Assembly (NCBI GenBank): GCA_015143295.1
Contig: CM026567.1
Span: forward strand, 12,976,416-13,040,415
Length of the DNA stretch: 64,000 nt
Direction: 5' to 3'
DNA from: Tetracentron sinense
Lineage: Eukaryota; Streptophyta; Magnoliopsida; Trochodendrales; Trochodendraceae
Shown: in pieces, positions 1-12,118 of the stretch
Layout of the letters: each line of letters opens with the position of its first letter
How positions within the stretch are numbered: the stretch's first letter is position 1
Translations under genes and position numbers: made by a program
Notes under the pieces: generated by a model
Told to the model about the DNA's origin: nothing
Database searches by the model: none
Seen by the model: only the letters and a program-made list of their open reading frames with translations

Positions 1-1418
1 TGATGAATGGTGAATGGTGAATGGTGAATGGAGATGGAATGGGCGATTGGATGCCAATGGTTGTGTGTGATGAACAAATGGAGAAGGGCATTGTTCCAAT
101 AATGAACGTACATGTATGATTTGAGTAAAACCCATCTAGAAAAGCATGTTGTAGGGTAAATCCATAATGAACACACCATGTTTGACGAAATGCCAAGGTG
201 AACACAGTGAGCTGAAAATCTGGTAATGCATGCCTAATAAATTATGAACATTGCTAGGGACTATGATAGTGTGGTTCCTGCTTTCCCATAATGCTATGAA
301 TATTACATTACTCAATCTTTGAGGCTATATGTGTTGTGAAATTACCCAAATGTCATCTTTAAATTTGAATGCAAGTATGTACACGGTTCCCACGAGCACG
401 GCATGCATGACATGATTTATCGAGGTTTTCAAGAACATGGTTAGAGGTGGGACATATCCTACAATATGTTTTACCTCGCTTTTCACAAGAAGACAAGAAC
501 CAACATTCCACGAGGGGTCTCCCCTCACTCACAAGTGCATATCATGAAGAAGGGTCTCCCTTCCCTCGCAAGTACATACATATCATAAAGAAGGGTCTCC
601 CTTCCCTCGCAAGTGCATTGCATAAAGAAGGGTCTCCCTTCCCTCTCAAGGCATCTCACAAAGACAACTCACAAGGATATCTCACAAGTTACACGATCAC
701 AAGCAAGCACGCATGACATGCATGACATGACACGACATACAAGAATCAAGCAAGATAGACATGACAAGCTTTCAAATACAAAAAGATATTTCAAGTCAAG
801 TCAAGTGCACGATGTTTCAAGAGGATTTATCGGTTTTCTACGAATTACAAGCATGATTATAAACTGCTTTACTTCCTTGTATGATGTGAATTGTTTCCGT
901 TTGACATATATGAGTTGCTCCTGATTATGTATTGCTATTTCTACGCTATAATTGTTGGTTAGTATTTAGTACCCGCTGAGTATTCCATGCTCAGCCGTAC
1001 TTCTTATGTCGGCAGGTTCTGAGGGAGCTGCTACCCCATTTGATGTTTGTGCTCCTGGTCCATGGGTGGAAGAGGAGTACGCCGAGGAGCCTTTGGAGGA
1101 ACCTCCCGTAGAGGGTTATCAGTAGGTGGTGATTAGATTCTGAGTGGATTAGCTGTGGGTGAGATGAGAGTTAGATTCATGTATTTTGGCGGGCATGTCC
1201 GCACTTCCTTTTGGAGACTGTTCGTATAAACTTGGATTTGCGTATGTATATACATAGAGGTTTGGTAGTCTTCCGCTGTGCTATATTAGAGTATGTTTCC
1301 GTTGTTTATATCCTCTATTGTATATGCTCTGTGGGTTTTGCAGGTTAGTTGTCAAGCAAGTCATGATTAGTCGTCCAAAGTTCACTCTAACCCCTAGGGT
1401 GGGACTTGGGTCGCGACA
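1..1418 (+). mobile_element. LTR of Tekay family D, 3' portion, cut by the window start
   Basis: This stretch is close to identical, with scattered single-base differences, to the 3' part of the LTR at 55733-58329, and it ends in the same GCGACA terminus at 1413-1418. The next base is already reverse-transcriptase coding sequence of another element, with no PBS or leader between. The simplest reading is an LTR (solo, or the 3' LTR of a nested copy) inserted into that RT gene. If so, a 5-bp copy of GTTTG (1419-1423) should precede its unseen left end. It carries a ~45-bp tandem repeat (GGGTCTCCC type) at about 500-660 and the conserved hairpin at 975-995. Confidence 0.85.
975..995 (+). other. 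conserved LTR hairpin, family D copy 1
   Basis: Stem GCTGAG/CTCAGC with nine-base loop TATTCCATG, followed by CGTAC and TTATGTCGGCAGG. Confidence 0.75.
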
Positions 1419-3967
1419 GTTTGACCAATTGAAGGGTGCGCAGTTTTTCTCCAAGATTGACCTTCGATCTGGTTATCATCAGTTGAAGATCAAGAAAGAG
1501 GACATTCCGAACTTGATACGGTCATTACGAGTTTTTGGTCATGTCTTTTGGACTGACTAACGTGCCGGCAGCATTCATGGATTTGATGAATCGGGTGTTC
1601 AGATCATCTCTCGATCAATGTGTGATCGTGTTCGTAGATGATATCCTTATGTATTCACAGTCACAGGAGGATCACACGAGAGATCTCCGTCTGGTATTGC
1701 AGACACTTCGAGAGCATAGTCTGTATGCTAAATTGAGCAAGTGTGAGTTCTGGCTGAACAAGGTGTCTTTTCTTGGACACGTGGTATCTGCTGAAGGTAT
1801 TTCAGTTGATCCTGCAAAGATTGAAGCGGTGATGAATTGGGAAAGGCCAAAGAGTGTCACCGAGATTCGTAGTTTCCTCGGGTTGGCAGGATATTACAGA
1901 AGGTTTGTGGAAGGATTTTCAAGTTTAGCAGCTCCGCTTACCTATCTCACACGGAAGAACACGAGGTTCACTTGGAGTGATAAATGCGAGGCTAGTTTCT
2001 TGGAGTTGAAAAAGAAGCTTACTTCGGCTCCTGTTCTCACAGTTCCATCTGGGAGCGGTGGTTTCGAAGTCTATAGTGATGCTTCACTAGTGGGACTTGG
2101 ATGTGTTTTGATGCAGCATAAAAAGGTGGTCGCCTATGCTTCCCGTCAGCTGAAGGAGCATGAGCAGAATTACCCCACACATGACTTAGAGCTCGCTGCG
2201 GTCATTTTTGCACTGAAACTTTGGCGTCACTACCTCTACGGAGAAGAGTTCGTGGTGTTCACAGACCACAAGAGCTTGAAGTATCTTTTCCTCCAGAAGG
2301 AGTTGAATATGAGGCAGCGTCGTTGGATGGAGTTCATGAAGGACTACGATTGTTCCATCCAGTACCACTCGGGTAAGGCTAACGTGGTAGCCGATGCTCC
2401 TAGCAGAAAACCTTACGGAGTTATGGCTCAATTGAGAGTGCAAGAGTGGAAGTTATTACATGATATGTGTCATTTGGACACTACTCTCAGGCATGTCACC
2501 TACGGGCCGATAATGTCCAACGTGGTGGTTAGGCCACAGATCCTGAGCCAGATCAAGGAGTTACAGAATTCAGATGTTGAGTGGCTTGCTTACCGAGACA
2601 AGTCGGTGAGTAACGGCAATCAGGAGTTCGCTTTAAATGATGATGGTGCTATCATATTTAAGGGCAGGTTGTGTGTCCCCGCCGACACAGTTTTGAGGGA
2701 TGAAATTTTGAATGAAGCTCACCGATCAAAGTACACGGTACATCCGGGAGGTACTAAGATGTACCAGAATCTCAAGAAGCACTACTGGTGGCGGAACATG
2801 AAGAGGGAAGTCGCTGAGTACGTCGCCAGATGTTTGATTTGCCAGCAGGTAAAAGCCGAACATCAAAGGCCGGAAGGTCTTTTGCAGTCTCTTCCTATTC
2901 CGGAGTGGAAATGGGAGAACATCTCGATGGATTTCATTGTGGGTTTGCCGCGAACGACGAAGGGCTCCGATGCTATATGGGTGATTGTGGACAGGTTGAC
3001 TAAGTCTGCACATTTTATTCCGTACCGAACTACTTTCAATGCAAATCAGTTGGTAGCCCTATATGTTAAGGAGGTGGTTCGACTGCACAGTGTGCCAGTT
3101 TCTATCGTGTCTGATCGAGATCCTCGGTTTACTTCCAGGTTTTGGAAAACTTTCCAGGATGCTATGGGTTCTCGTTTAGAATTCAGTACCGCCTTCCATC
3201 CTCAGACCGATGGACAAACGGAGAGGGTGAATCAAGTAGTGGAGGATATGCTCCGAGCTTGTATGCTGGATTTTCAGGGTAGTTGGGAGGAACAGTTGCC
3301 GTTGGTTGAGTTTGCCTACAACAATAGCTATCAGGCAAGCATCCAGATGGCACCTTTTGAAGCTCTGTATGGTCGGAGTTGTCGATCACCGCTATACTGG
3401 GATGAAGTTGGTGAGAGGAAAATTCTTGGTCCTGAGTTGATAGAGTGGACCGCAGAAAGGGTCAAAATTATCCGGGAGCGATTGAAAAGTGCTCAGGATA
3501 GGCAGAAGAGCTATGCGGATATACACCGTAGAGATTTAGAGTTCCGAGTTGGAGATCGGGTCTTTGTGAAGATTTCGCCGAGTCGGGGAATCATGCGATT
3601 CGGGAAGAAGGGAAAGCTCAGTCCTAGGTACGTGGGACCATTTGAGATCATCACAAGGGTTGGTGAGGTTGCTTACAGGGTAGCACTACCGCCTCACATG
3701 GCAGCGGTCCATAATGTATTTCACGTCTCTATGCTTAGAAAATACATTTCGGATCCGTTTCACGTCATTGCTCTTGATCCTGTTGAGATTCGAGAGGATC
3801 TTACGTTGGTTGAGCAACCAGTTCAGATTCTGGATCGTCGAGATCAAGTGTTGCGAACCAAGACTATCCCTTTAGTCCTAGTGAAGTGGCAGCATCATTC
3901 CAAGGAAGAGGCTACATGGGAACGAGAAGCGGAAGTGAAGGAAAAGTCCCCTCACTTGTTTGAGTAG
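1419..3967 (+). pseudogene. Ty3/gypsy Tekay-type pol, 5'-truncated and frameshifted
   Basis: Polyprotein of an LTR retrotransposon: reverse transcriptase, RNase H, integrase and chromodomain. Reading begins inside RT at [10 protein letters not shown], so protease and the RT fingers are absent here; they probably lie left of the window beyond the inserted LTR. A small deletion with frameshift near 1510-1540 breaks RT just before the conserved MPFGLTN-type motif. From 1535 the frame stays open to the TAG at 3965-3967. Visible motifs are RT FVDD (nt about 1630-1642), RNase H YSDAS and [11 protein letters not shown], integrase H-x-H/C-x-x-C finger, integrase [16 protein letters not shown] and TERVNQ (DDE), a GPY/F-like segment and a C-terminal chromodomain (EEATWERE). 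The usual VADALSR is VADAPSR. Tekay/Del assignment rests on integrase, chromodomain and long LTRs. Confidence 0.9.
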
Positions 3968-4023
3968 TTTTCCTTGTTAGTTTTGTGTGTATTTTGTTCT
4001 TGTTATGTTTTTGGCATCGTTCT

Positions 4024-4041
4024 AATTTCGAGGACGAAATT
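4024..4041 (+). other. pre-PPT hairpin of element A
   Basis: Perfect 7-bp inverted repeat AATTTCG / CGAAATT around the tetraloop AGGA, six bases before the polypurine tract. The same motif stands before the PPT of the other Tekay elements here (41343-41362, 55224-55243 on the - strand, 63458-63475). Confidence 0.7.
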
Positions 4042-4046
4042 CTTGT

Positions 4047-4059
4047 AAGGGGGGAGGGA
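4047..4059 (+). other. polypurine tract of element A
   Basis: Uninterrupted purines AAGGGGGGAGGGA directly before the LTR start TGTAGAGCCCC at 4060. This is the expected plus-strand priming site, and its position fixes the 5' end of the 3' LTR. Confidence 0.85.
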
Positions 4060-4290
4060 TGTAGAGCCCCGAAATTTCATTTCACTAAGAATGAATAGTG
4101 TGTGAATAGTGCCCCAGTGTGGTTTTGTACACTTATGGGTCTTATGTTAATATATGTGTTTGGAATTATGGCGTATATGTTCCAATGGGTCTATATGTCC
4201 TTAGGGAATGTGTTGAAAGCATAAAAGAGTGTTGGAAGTGCATTGGGGAAGATTCGAGTGGTGTAAACAAGGTTTTTCAGCAAAGCAGGG

Positions 4291-4480
4291 GTCGACCGAT
4301 CGCTTGGTCATTACCTGCGATCGATCGGTCAACTACCGATCGCTCGATAGCTGTCGCACGGTCAACTTTTTTGTATGGGGGAAAATTCCAGAGAGCGTGT
4401 TTTTGACCGATCTCTCGGTCATAACACCGATCGACCGGTAAGCCACCGATCGCTCGGTCCATACCACCGATCGATCGGTC
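4291..4480. repeat. U3 palindrome array, family A
   Basis: About six to seven near-perfect palindromes of the form ACCGATCGATCGGT, ACCGATCGCTCGGT or GACCGATCTCTCGGTC, spaced by 5-20 bp and ending 56 bp upstream of the TATA box at 4536. The position suggests an upstream promoter or enhancer array; no function is shown. Confidence 0.8.
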
Positions 4481-4535
4481 ATACGCAGATTTTCTTCATT
4501 AAGGGTGTTTAAGACTTTAACCATCACCCTTTGCC

Positions 4536-4542
4536 TATAAAA
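4536..4542 (+). promoter_or_regulatory. putative LTR TATA box (family A)
   Basis: TATAAAA in the sequence CCTATAAAAGGG, downstream of the palindrome array and upstream of a purine-rich GAAGAAGAGAAGGAGG leader. Placement fits the LTR promoter; assigned by motif only. Confidence 0.55.
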
Positions 4543-4841
4543 GGGCAGGGTTCGTGCCTTAAGGTTTCACAAACCCTTTGTGCATTGTTTTTGAGGGATT
4601 TGAAGAAGAGAAGGAGGAGAGGACCTTGGTGTAGCACCCCGGACTTTTTCATCTTTAATGAATGGCACTCTTGTAGCTAATTAGCCGTTTTCGTAGTCTA
4701 ATTAATAAATAAGGGAGAAATTGGAAATTCCGAAACATTAAAAATGTTCGTTTTCGAAAGACGGATCCAACGCAAGTTGAATCGTCGAAATCCGACGAGC
4801 GAGTCAAAAGATATGGTCAAAACAGTCCAGACATACAGAGC

Positions 4842-5026
4842 ACCGATCGCTCGGTCCAGTCAGCGATCGATCGGTCCATAACCGATCGATCGGTAGCTAT
4901 CGCACGGTCAGAAAATTTGTATGGGGAAATTTTCCAGAGAGTGAGTTTTTGACCGGTCGATCGGTCAATCACACCGATCGCTCGGTAGGCAACCGATCGA
5001 TCGGTCATTAACACCGATCGCTCGGT
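4842..5026. repeat. U3 palindrome array, family B
   Basis: Seven sites: ACCGATCGCTCGGT at 4842, 4973 and 5013; ACCGATCGATCGGT at 4881 and 4992; variants at 4863 and 4951. They follow directly on the conserved GACGAGCGAGTCAAAAGATA block and precede the TATAAG at 5091 by about 65 bp. Confidence 0.85.
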
Positions 5027-6169
5027 CTTCGCGTTTTTGCAGAAATTTCAGTAAGGGCTTTTTCGTCATTTGGGCATTTCACCCTTGCTTTATAAGCCTT
5101 GCACGAGCCTAAGGGTTTCATAAACCCTTAGGGCAGATATTTGAGAGAGAGTGGGAGAGGAGAAAGGGGTTCTAACCTAGGGTTTCAACTTGAGAGTGAA
5201 TCAAGGGTTTAAACACCCAAGATCATCCCAAAAAGGGCGTGGATTCATCAAATCCAACCTCAAACTCGTGTGGCATTCCCATTCCAAGCTAGGGCAGCGA
5301 TCCTATGGCATTTTGAAGGGGGTTTCTTCCCCAAATCAAGCCTTCTTCAAGTAAGGGTTCTTCCCTACCATTTGAGGTTCGATTTCAAGGTTTCTTCAAG
5401 GTCAAGCCTTGATTTCGAGGTTAGTACACTCTACTAACTTCATTAGTGATAACCTTGATTTTTCTTCCTCAAATATGATGATTTTATATGTTGTTTGTCC
5501 CTTTTTATTGAGTTGTGATGAAATCCCTATAATAAATAAGATAAATTGATAAAGATGTGAGAATGTGTGAATGGATGGTGGATTGTGGCGAATGGGTGCC
5601 GTGTGGGGTGATGTATGTAATGAGATGGATAATGGTGGAAGGGCATTTTCAACATAATGAACATACCTTTGTGATGGATGAAAAACATGCACTAAGCAAC
5701 CTAAATAAAAAGGCTATAATAGTGATGCTTACCAAGTGTTTGAGAAAATGTTTAAATGACGATTTGGATGAGTGAACTTGAATTATAAAAGCATGCATTG
5801 AGTTATTCTTTCTAAAATGCCTATCTTGATCAAATGTGCTACATGTCATTTACATTTCCATATGCTCATCTTAAGAATTGAAATGCTATGCTCATGTGAC
5901 CATCATACTCAAGTATTTCCTCATGCCTACCACAATTTCTACACACACGCACGCATGCTTGCATGAACTGGGTTTATTTCACGAGTATTAGTGCATGAGA
6001 AATAAAACGAGAAACAAGCATATGTCAAGGAGGTTGGTAGCCCAGGGATGTGCGGGTGCTAGCCTCTGGCTCACAAGTTAAACGAACATGAATATCAAGG
6101 GTAGGGCATATCCCTAGGATATGTCATACCTGGCTCACAAGAAAACACGACGAGCAAGGATCAAGAAAC

Positions 6170-6470
6170 ATGGAAGGGTGTTAGTGTACTAAGACCAGGT
6201 ACGGGCACTAACATCTGTTCCCCAACACGCATGAAAGTATGCTAGTGTACTAAGACCAGGTACGGGCACTAGTGTATGTTTCCAAGACAAGCATGAAAGG
6301 ATATTAATGTACTAAGACCAGGTACGGGCATTAACATCTGTTTCCAACAAGTATGAGAGGATACTAGTATACTAAGACCAGGTACGGGTACTAGTATCTG
6401 TCTCCAAGCGAGAATCAAGAAATATGGAAGGGTGATGATGTACTAAGACCAGGTACGGGCATTGTCATCT
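6170..6470 (+). repeat. tandem ~60-bp repeat inside solo LTR B
   Basis: Five copies built on CTAAGACCAGGTACGGGCA, each followed by a variable arm such as CTAACATCTGTTCC. The other B solo LTR has not expanded this unit but a different, neighbouring one. Confidence 0.85.
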
Positions 6471-6815
6471 GTTCCCAGGCAAACAAGAAAACTCACGAGC
6501 AAGTCAACCAGAACATACGCATAATACTTACTCACGAGACAAGAACCGGGCAAGAACCTAGTACGTCCGTCCAGTTCATAGTTCGGGTACTAGCTAAACC
6601 AGAACGAAACAAGGCAGGTGTGATTTCCACGATACGAGAACAAGTCATGACTTTTGGATACGAATTTACAATGCATGAGTTGATGTTCATGATTCACTTA
6701 CGTGGTTATGTTGTTTTAGCTTCCGCGCTCTGAATTTGTATCTCTTGGGTGAACTGTATCATGTATTACATGTTATGCTATTGTTATTACTATTGTTAGT
6801 TAGTAGCTTGTACTC

Positions 6816-6836
6816 GCTGAGTATTCCATGCTCAGC
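6816..6836 (+). other. conserved LTR hairpin, family B
   Basis: Stem GCTGAG/CTCAGC, loop TATTCCATG, then CGTAC and TTATGTCGGCAGG. Confidence 0.75.
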
Positions 6837-8073
6837 CGTACTTTTATGTCGGCAGGTACATTATGCAGCATATGAACTCTTGCCCCTTGGATCGAGGCAG
6901 CTCGGGGTGAGCAGGAGATTCTTCGGATGGTTACCTAGATATTAGGAGACGTGGCGTATGGCCAACGGTTGGGATGAGCGAGAGAGAGAGAGACATGTAT
7001 TTTGGGATTTCCTTGGGGACTTTTCGTGTGAGCTTGAGTGGGTGACTCAAGCATTTGTACTCTTGTGATTATTGTATTCTATCCAGCTATTAATGATATG
7101 GACACTTGGAATTACATTTATGTTAAAGGAAATTTTAGTCTCTCTATTTTTGCATGCCTTGTTATCCTCTCGCCGGTTGACTAAGGATAGGTCACGTCGC
7201 CAAGGTATCCTAACTCCTAGGGGGTATTTTGGGGCGTGACACTTGGTGATCGTTCAAGCTTGTGGAAGATCAAGTTCTTCCTTTCCATTTGGTGTTTTCC
7301 AACCAAGAACTCACTGTTCTTGCTTGTTCCAGCCATTGGGAGTCAAACTCATTGATTTCTCCAAGGTAGATACACTCTACTACAATCTTGCAATCCTACT
7401 AGTTACTAATTATGATTCTTCTTATCTATGCCCTATCTATATGTATTGATTTTATGTATGAAAAGGTGTGATTATATACTTGGATGAAGGTTACTATTAT
7501 GATGCACTCTAAGTGTTTGATAAAATACCTCTAAGGGATTCTATGCTTAAATACGATGATTTCTCTTATTAAGTGCATATGCTCGCATGTCTCGCATAAA
7601 CCGATGGTTTCCATGGATTTCTCCAAGTACAAACAAAGGTTTTTCACGAAAAGACGAATAATGAATGATTCTAAGCAACTCTATGATTTCTCTAAGATCG
7701 TTTCACAAGCTCTAAGGATCATACCATGCTCACAAGGAAACTCTATGATAATGCTCTAAGATCATCTCACAAGCTCCACGGATCACAATGAAATGCTCTA
7801 AGATCTCTAAGGTTATGCTCTATGGAAATGCTCTAAGGTTATTGCTCTATGCTCTATGTCTCTACGGACCATAATGACTCTAAGTGACTCCATGAACTCA
7901 CAAGAACTTATAAGGCTATGATTATCGATTGACTCACACGGTTACAGTTTTGGTTTCGAATATTATCTCACATACGTTTTCACGGTTTCCATGCCTTAAG
8001 GAATTTACGGATTTCATTCTCCATGTCTTGTATGCTCCATGCCTAACCGCTTTATTGTTATTAGTTTGTATAC

Positions 8074-8094
8074 ACTGAGTATTCCATGCTCAGT
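8074..8094 (+). other. conserved LTR hairpin, family A, compensatory pair change
   Basis: Stem ACTGAG/CTCAGT with the usual loop TATTCCATG. The outer G-C pair of the other families is replaced by A-T on both arms. Confidence 0.75.
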
Positions 8095-8551
8095 CGATAT
8101 TGTTATGATCGGAAGGTGCTCGGGTTCCATTCGATTTGTGTGGCGAAGAACCTTGGGTCGAGGAAGAGTACCGTGACCCGGAGCCTTCCATGGATCACTA
8201 TCATGACGATGGTGCTTTAGATAGGAGTCGTGACTTCGATTTCTGTTGATCGACCGACTTAGAACTTGTGTCTTTTGTTATGTGAGTGTGGGGTTTGTCC
8301 ACTCCACTTTTGGGTTTCTCACACATGTATACTTGTTGGTTCTTACTTGAGCCAAGTTATAGGAGTATTCATTTTGCTTCCGCTATGTTAGTATTTTATT
8401 TTCCGCTGTGCATTGTATTTCGTTTCCGCTATGTATATTCAGGTACTCTGACAGGTTTCCACGTGTGCCTTATGTATCATACTGGAGGTATGATATGGCG
8501 GTCACGAGTCAAAGTACCCTTAACTCCTAGGGGGTATTTTGGGTCGCGACA

Positions 8552-8946
8552 CAACACCCCATTGATTAGGGTTGCGGGCTAACTACGTATCTATGAAAAA
8601 AATAAAAAGTCTTCTCTCTTGTTGAGTATTCCTCAATAATTTCTCGTGGAACCCACGGGAATTAGCCACATACCCACTTTAATGCTTACTCCTTCCATCT
8701 GTGTAGTAACAAACTTGTTTGTAGCAATATATGTTCATATGTTTGTAGCAAAATTGGTATTTTAGGTCTTCTCTCATTTTACCTAAGACTGTCATGCGAG
8801 AAGTAGATCTTGCACCCGTTTATTTTGGAATAATTGAAGATAAACATATCATTTTATAGCTCTTGTGCACATTATTAATTTTAAATGCACTCTTATCTTT
8901 ATATGCTCTCTGATTTGTTACTCGTAATGGTGGAAGGTTAGCTAAA
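8552..8946. other. AT-rich flank without recognised gene
   Basis: Sequence between the end of LTR A and the Ulp1-like pseudogene. It is AT-rich, has no long ORF and no repeat I recognise. The first five bases (CAACA) would be the right-hand target site copy of element A; the left copy is outside the window. Confidence 0.5.
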
Positions 8947-11900
8947 ATGCTTTACAGGTGTTCACCGTCTGCATTTTACAACGTCGCGAAAGAATTTTCT
9001 ATTGAACAAAAAGATGCTATTTCCAGCATTGGCCTAGGTTCTTTGTTGCATATACATGGGAAGATACATTTGCGACGCCATATTATCGACTTCGTTGTGG
9101 AGCACTACTCTCCGAATAGTGGTGCAGTCATGGTGGACAATACTACAGTACCCATATCTCTTACAGACATGGTATTGTGTTTCGGGTTGCCGGTGGTTGG
9201 ATCTCGAATCGTTTTGGAGGGAAACGATGATTCAATCAGAGAGCTACGTGACCTTTACGAAGTTAAAGGTGGATATATTTACAAGGGGACATTGGAAAAG
9301 ATGCTGAAAGCAGGGGATAGCGGTGAGACCTTTCAAAGGAACTTCATCCTCTTTGCACTATGCACGTTGTTTTTCCCTCATGCCAAACAATATGTGTCAG
9401 AGAAGTATTTGTATGCCTTGGTTGAAATGAAAACCGTAAAAAAGATTGCATGGGGCGAATTTTCATACTCGACACTTGTAGAGGCTATCTGTAGAGTGAA
9501 GCATGGAAAAGTGGCAAATGTTGGGGGGTTTGTTGTGTTTTTACAGGTACGCTTTGTTCCAATTTTTAAACATTGTAATATTGATTCATAAGCATTAAAT
9601 CCTGATATCCTTTTCTATTAACTAGTATTGGTACATGGAGCATGTGGGGCCAATACAAGAGGGTGAGAAGAAGTTGTTAAGACAACAAAAATCCCGCGGT
9701 TCTTAAGTTGGACAGAAGAAATGTTCAATTTAAGGGAAAAGTACCTCATGGAACCTAAAGAGCTGGTGTTATACCTTCATCCTACTGTTAAAGAAAAACA
9801 ATTGAGGGAAGTGAAGCGATTATTGAAAAGACTTCCTAAGGATGGGGCTGAGAATTCGGTTAAGGAGGTGATTCTTGTCACATTAGTATTGCTGTTATCA
9901 TCATTAATTGTATGTGTGATTTGAATTTGAAATGTTATTGCAGATCGTCCCTTGTCATGTGTCTACAAATGTGGACGAAAAAACCCTTGGGGATGAGCAC
10001 CCATTGTTGGTGTGTTCTGAAGGGTTGCCTAATTTAGCTTCCGGAGTTAGAGATGAGCATTTGCATGTGTGCACCTCACCTCGATTTTAGTTGATGCACA
10101 TTACTAAACTTCAAGAATCTTAATTGATGTCTTATGGAACTATAACTAATTTGATAATTTTCCACTTGGGATTAGCATAATGACATGACAGAACTCTTAT
10201 CAAAAGCGTTGGAGCAAATCTCAGACTTGCAACGCATTGTTGGTGAGCAAGCAGCTTGGCGTGTTGAAGTAGAGAAAGAACTTACACGGAGGGAGCTGCA
10301 CGATACCCAAATGTCATTTGTTATTGAGGATCTTCGCCAGAAGATTGCTACACAGGACACTATTATTGAGACCCTCCGAGAGCAGCTAGCTAAGAAAGAA
10401 AACTCAACTCAAAATGAGTTCAACAAAAGATCTCTACAGGACTCAATATATGTTTCTGAAAGTCCTTTGAAACGAAGTATGTAAATGTATAGTTTATTTT
10501 ATTTTTATATTCATGTGCTAAAATCCAATTTTGAGTACTAAGATTTGTTGCGTGTTCCTGTTAGGTGCCGTCCATCCTTTGATATCTGACTCAAAGGAGA
10601 TGAACAAGTTAGGTAGCACAGTGGCAAAACGAGTTGCAATTAATAGTCGGGTTAAGAGTAGACCCCATAAAACAGAGTGTTATAAATCATATGCGGAGGA
10701 GTTACCGACCCATCAGAGGATGAAGCTGCGAAAGGTGATTTCTACCCTTGCTCGAGACCCAACACGGCCTTCCCTTTTTCTGAGCTTGACTGCTTCTCAA
10801 AAAGCTGCAGTTGATGATGCTCAACGTTGTGATGGTATTCGTAGTATGAGGTAAGCTACTAATTTGATTATTGTCTTAAACCATTATACACGTATGGATA
10901 TAATCTATTGATTATTGTCTTAAAAAATGCAGTGATATCGTGGTATGCATAGACGAGGCATTTGTCTACAGAGCTGCTTTTAAGACATTAGAGCCCGGTG
11001 GCCTGTTGGATGATATGGTGAGTCTATCAACAATGCATGTTAAATAATTATAACTCTGGTCGTAACATAAGATGAAAATTATAACCCATTATCTTTATTT
11101 TGTAGGTTATTGATGCATATATGCGCATACTTGACAACCAACAGCGTGAATGGGGACCTCCACATAAGAAGAGAACCTATTATGGGTCCTCCCATCTACA
11201 CCAATTCATGAGAAAATGTGTGATGGAGCGGAAGTTTTCTTCTGGGGTCCCTGTTCACACAAACTCCGCTGGCTTTGACATCTATGAGAGTGATAGGGTA
11301 CACCTTATTTTTCTTCGCATGTTTAACAAATTTACAACTTATTTTACATTAAAAATGGAATCAATTGTAATATTTTTGCATTCGTATTTTATAGGTCTTT
11401 ATACCCGTAAATCGGAGTGGGGTCCATTGGTATTTGGTAGAGGTTGACCTCCTTCGTAGAAAGGTTACAATACTTGATTCAATGAGACCACGCCGGACTG
11501 AAAAAATTGCACTAGAAATACGCACACTTGTAAGTAAAAAAAATAAACATATAATTTTATTCAGTGATGTTATATAACCTTCATCATTCATTGATTTTTC
11601 AGTTGGCGGGATTAGAATATGTATTTGAAGGAAACAATTGGAAGGTGGCCATTCTTATAATTTTAGAGATTGGGATTGTGAATACGAGAAGAGCGTACCA
11701 CAACAACAAAACTCGTGATAAATCCCCTCAATGAGTCTTTTTATATCTAAGTATTTGTTTAAATCATTTTGGGGTCATCGTTATAATGTTGGCATTTTAC
11801 AGTACGGATTGCGGGATATTTATGATCGGCTATATCGAGTACTGGAATGGACAGCCTAACAGTATCTCATTCAGTGAAGTATGACTTCATGTTTAACGGG

Positions 11901-12118
11901 TGTTACATACACGCTGATTTTTCTGTTATTAATTAATGATAAATTTGTATTCGCAAGCAGGGAGATATTGAAGCCTACAGGGATAAGATAGCTGTGTCTC
12001 TATTGCTATCTCCACTAAATCGAGTAAGAATGTTATTATTTATTGAGGATCATCTATGAGATTTACTTGCTATATCCACCAAACATGTTTGGTGTTTTTG
12101 TAGGAATGTCCGCGATAG
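8947..12118 (+). pseudogene. Ulp1-type (C48) cysteine protease-like gene, 12 exons, two frameshifts
   Basis: Splice-consistent exons: 8947-9546, 9626-9867, 9944-~10085, 10176-10476, 10565-10850, 10933-11017, 11106-11297, 11395-11529, 11603-11714, 11803-11878, 11961-12023, 12104-12118 (TAG). Every junction given is GT/AG, but the donor of exon 3 is unclear. Exon 1 resembles the N-terminal domain (RCSPSAF..., IGLGSLL) of plant Ulp1-family proteins; exon 4 encodes a coiled coil rich in E, Q, L and R; exons 8-10 give the protease core with His in GVHWYLVEVD, Asp in ILDSM and Cys in TDCGIF, the H-D-C triad order of SUMO/NEDD-type proteases. Exon 2 (A-run near 9690) and exon 9 (near 11640) each need a one-base shift, so the copy is probably dead. 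Such genes are common plant MULE cargo; no terminal repeats were found here, so host or transposon origin is open. The true start may be an upstream exon, since TTTACAG precedes the RCSP codons. Confidence 0.75.

Larger units (their letters stand above)
4630..7241 (+). mobile_element. solo LTR of Tekay family B with perfect TSD
   Basis: Begins TGTAGCACCCC and ends GGGCGTGACA. It is flanked on both sides by CTTGG (4625-4629 and 7242-7246), and the interrupted LTR A resumes after it. No PBS, coding sequence or PPT lies inside, so this is the product of LTR-LTR recombination. It contains the conserved U3 block (about 4769-4825), seven palindromes (4842-5026), a TATAAG at 5091, five ~60-bp tandem repeats (6170-6470) and the conserved hairpin (6816-6836). 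A second B solo LTR lies at 48518-50987 on the - strand. Confidence 0.92.
4060..8551 (+). mobile_element. 3' LTR of Tekay family A, split by a nested solo LTR
   Basis: Starts TGTAGAGCCCC after the PPT and ends GTCGCGACA at 8551. The LTR proper is 4060-4629 plus 7247-8551 (about 1.9 kb); the rest is the family B solo LTR and its duplicated target site. U3 holds ACCGATCG(A/C)TCGGT-type palindromes (4291-4480) and a TATAAAA at 4536-4542. The conserved hairpin is at 8074-8094. Unlike the other families it lacks the conserved CAAGTTGAATCGTC block in U3. Confidence 0.85.

Noticed and set aside
1319..1560. 80-codon ORF joining LTR end and RT as a chimeric gene
   Set aside because: The fusion arises from an LTR inserted in RT and ends in a frameshift; there is no sign of selection.
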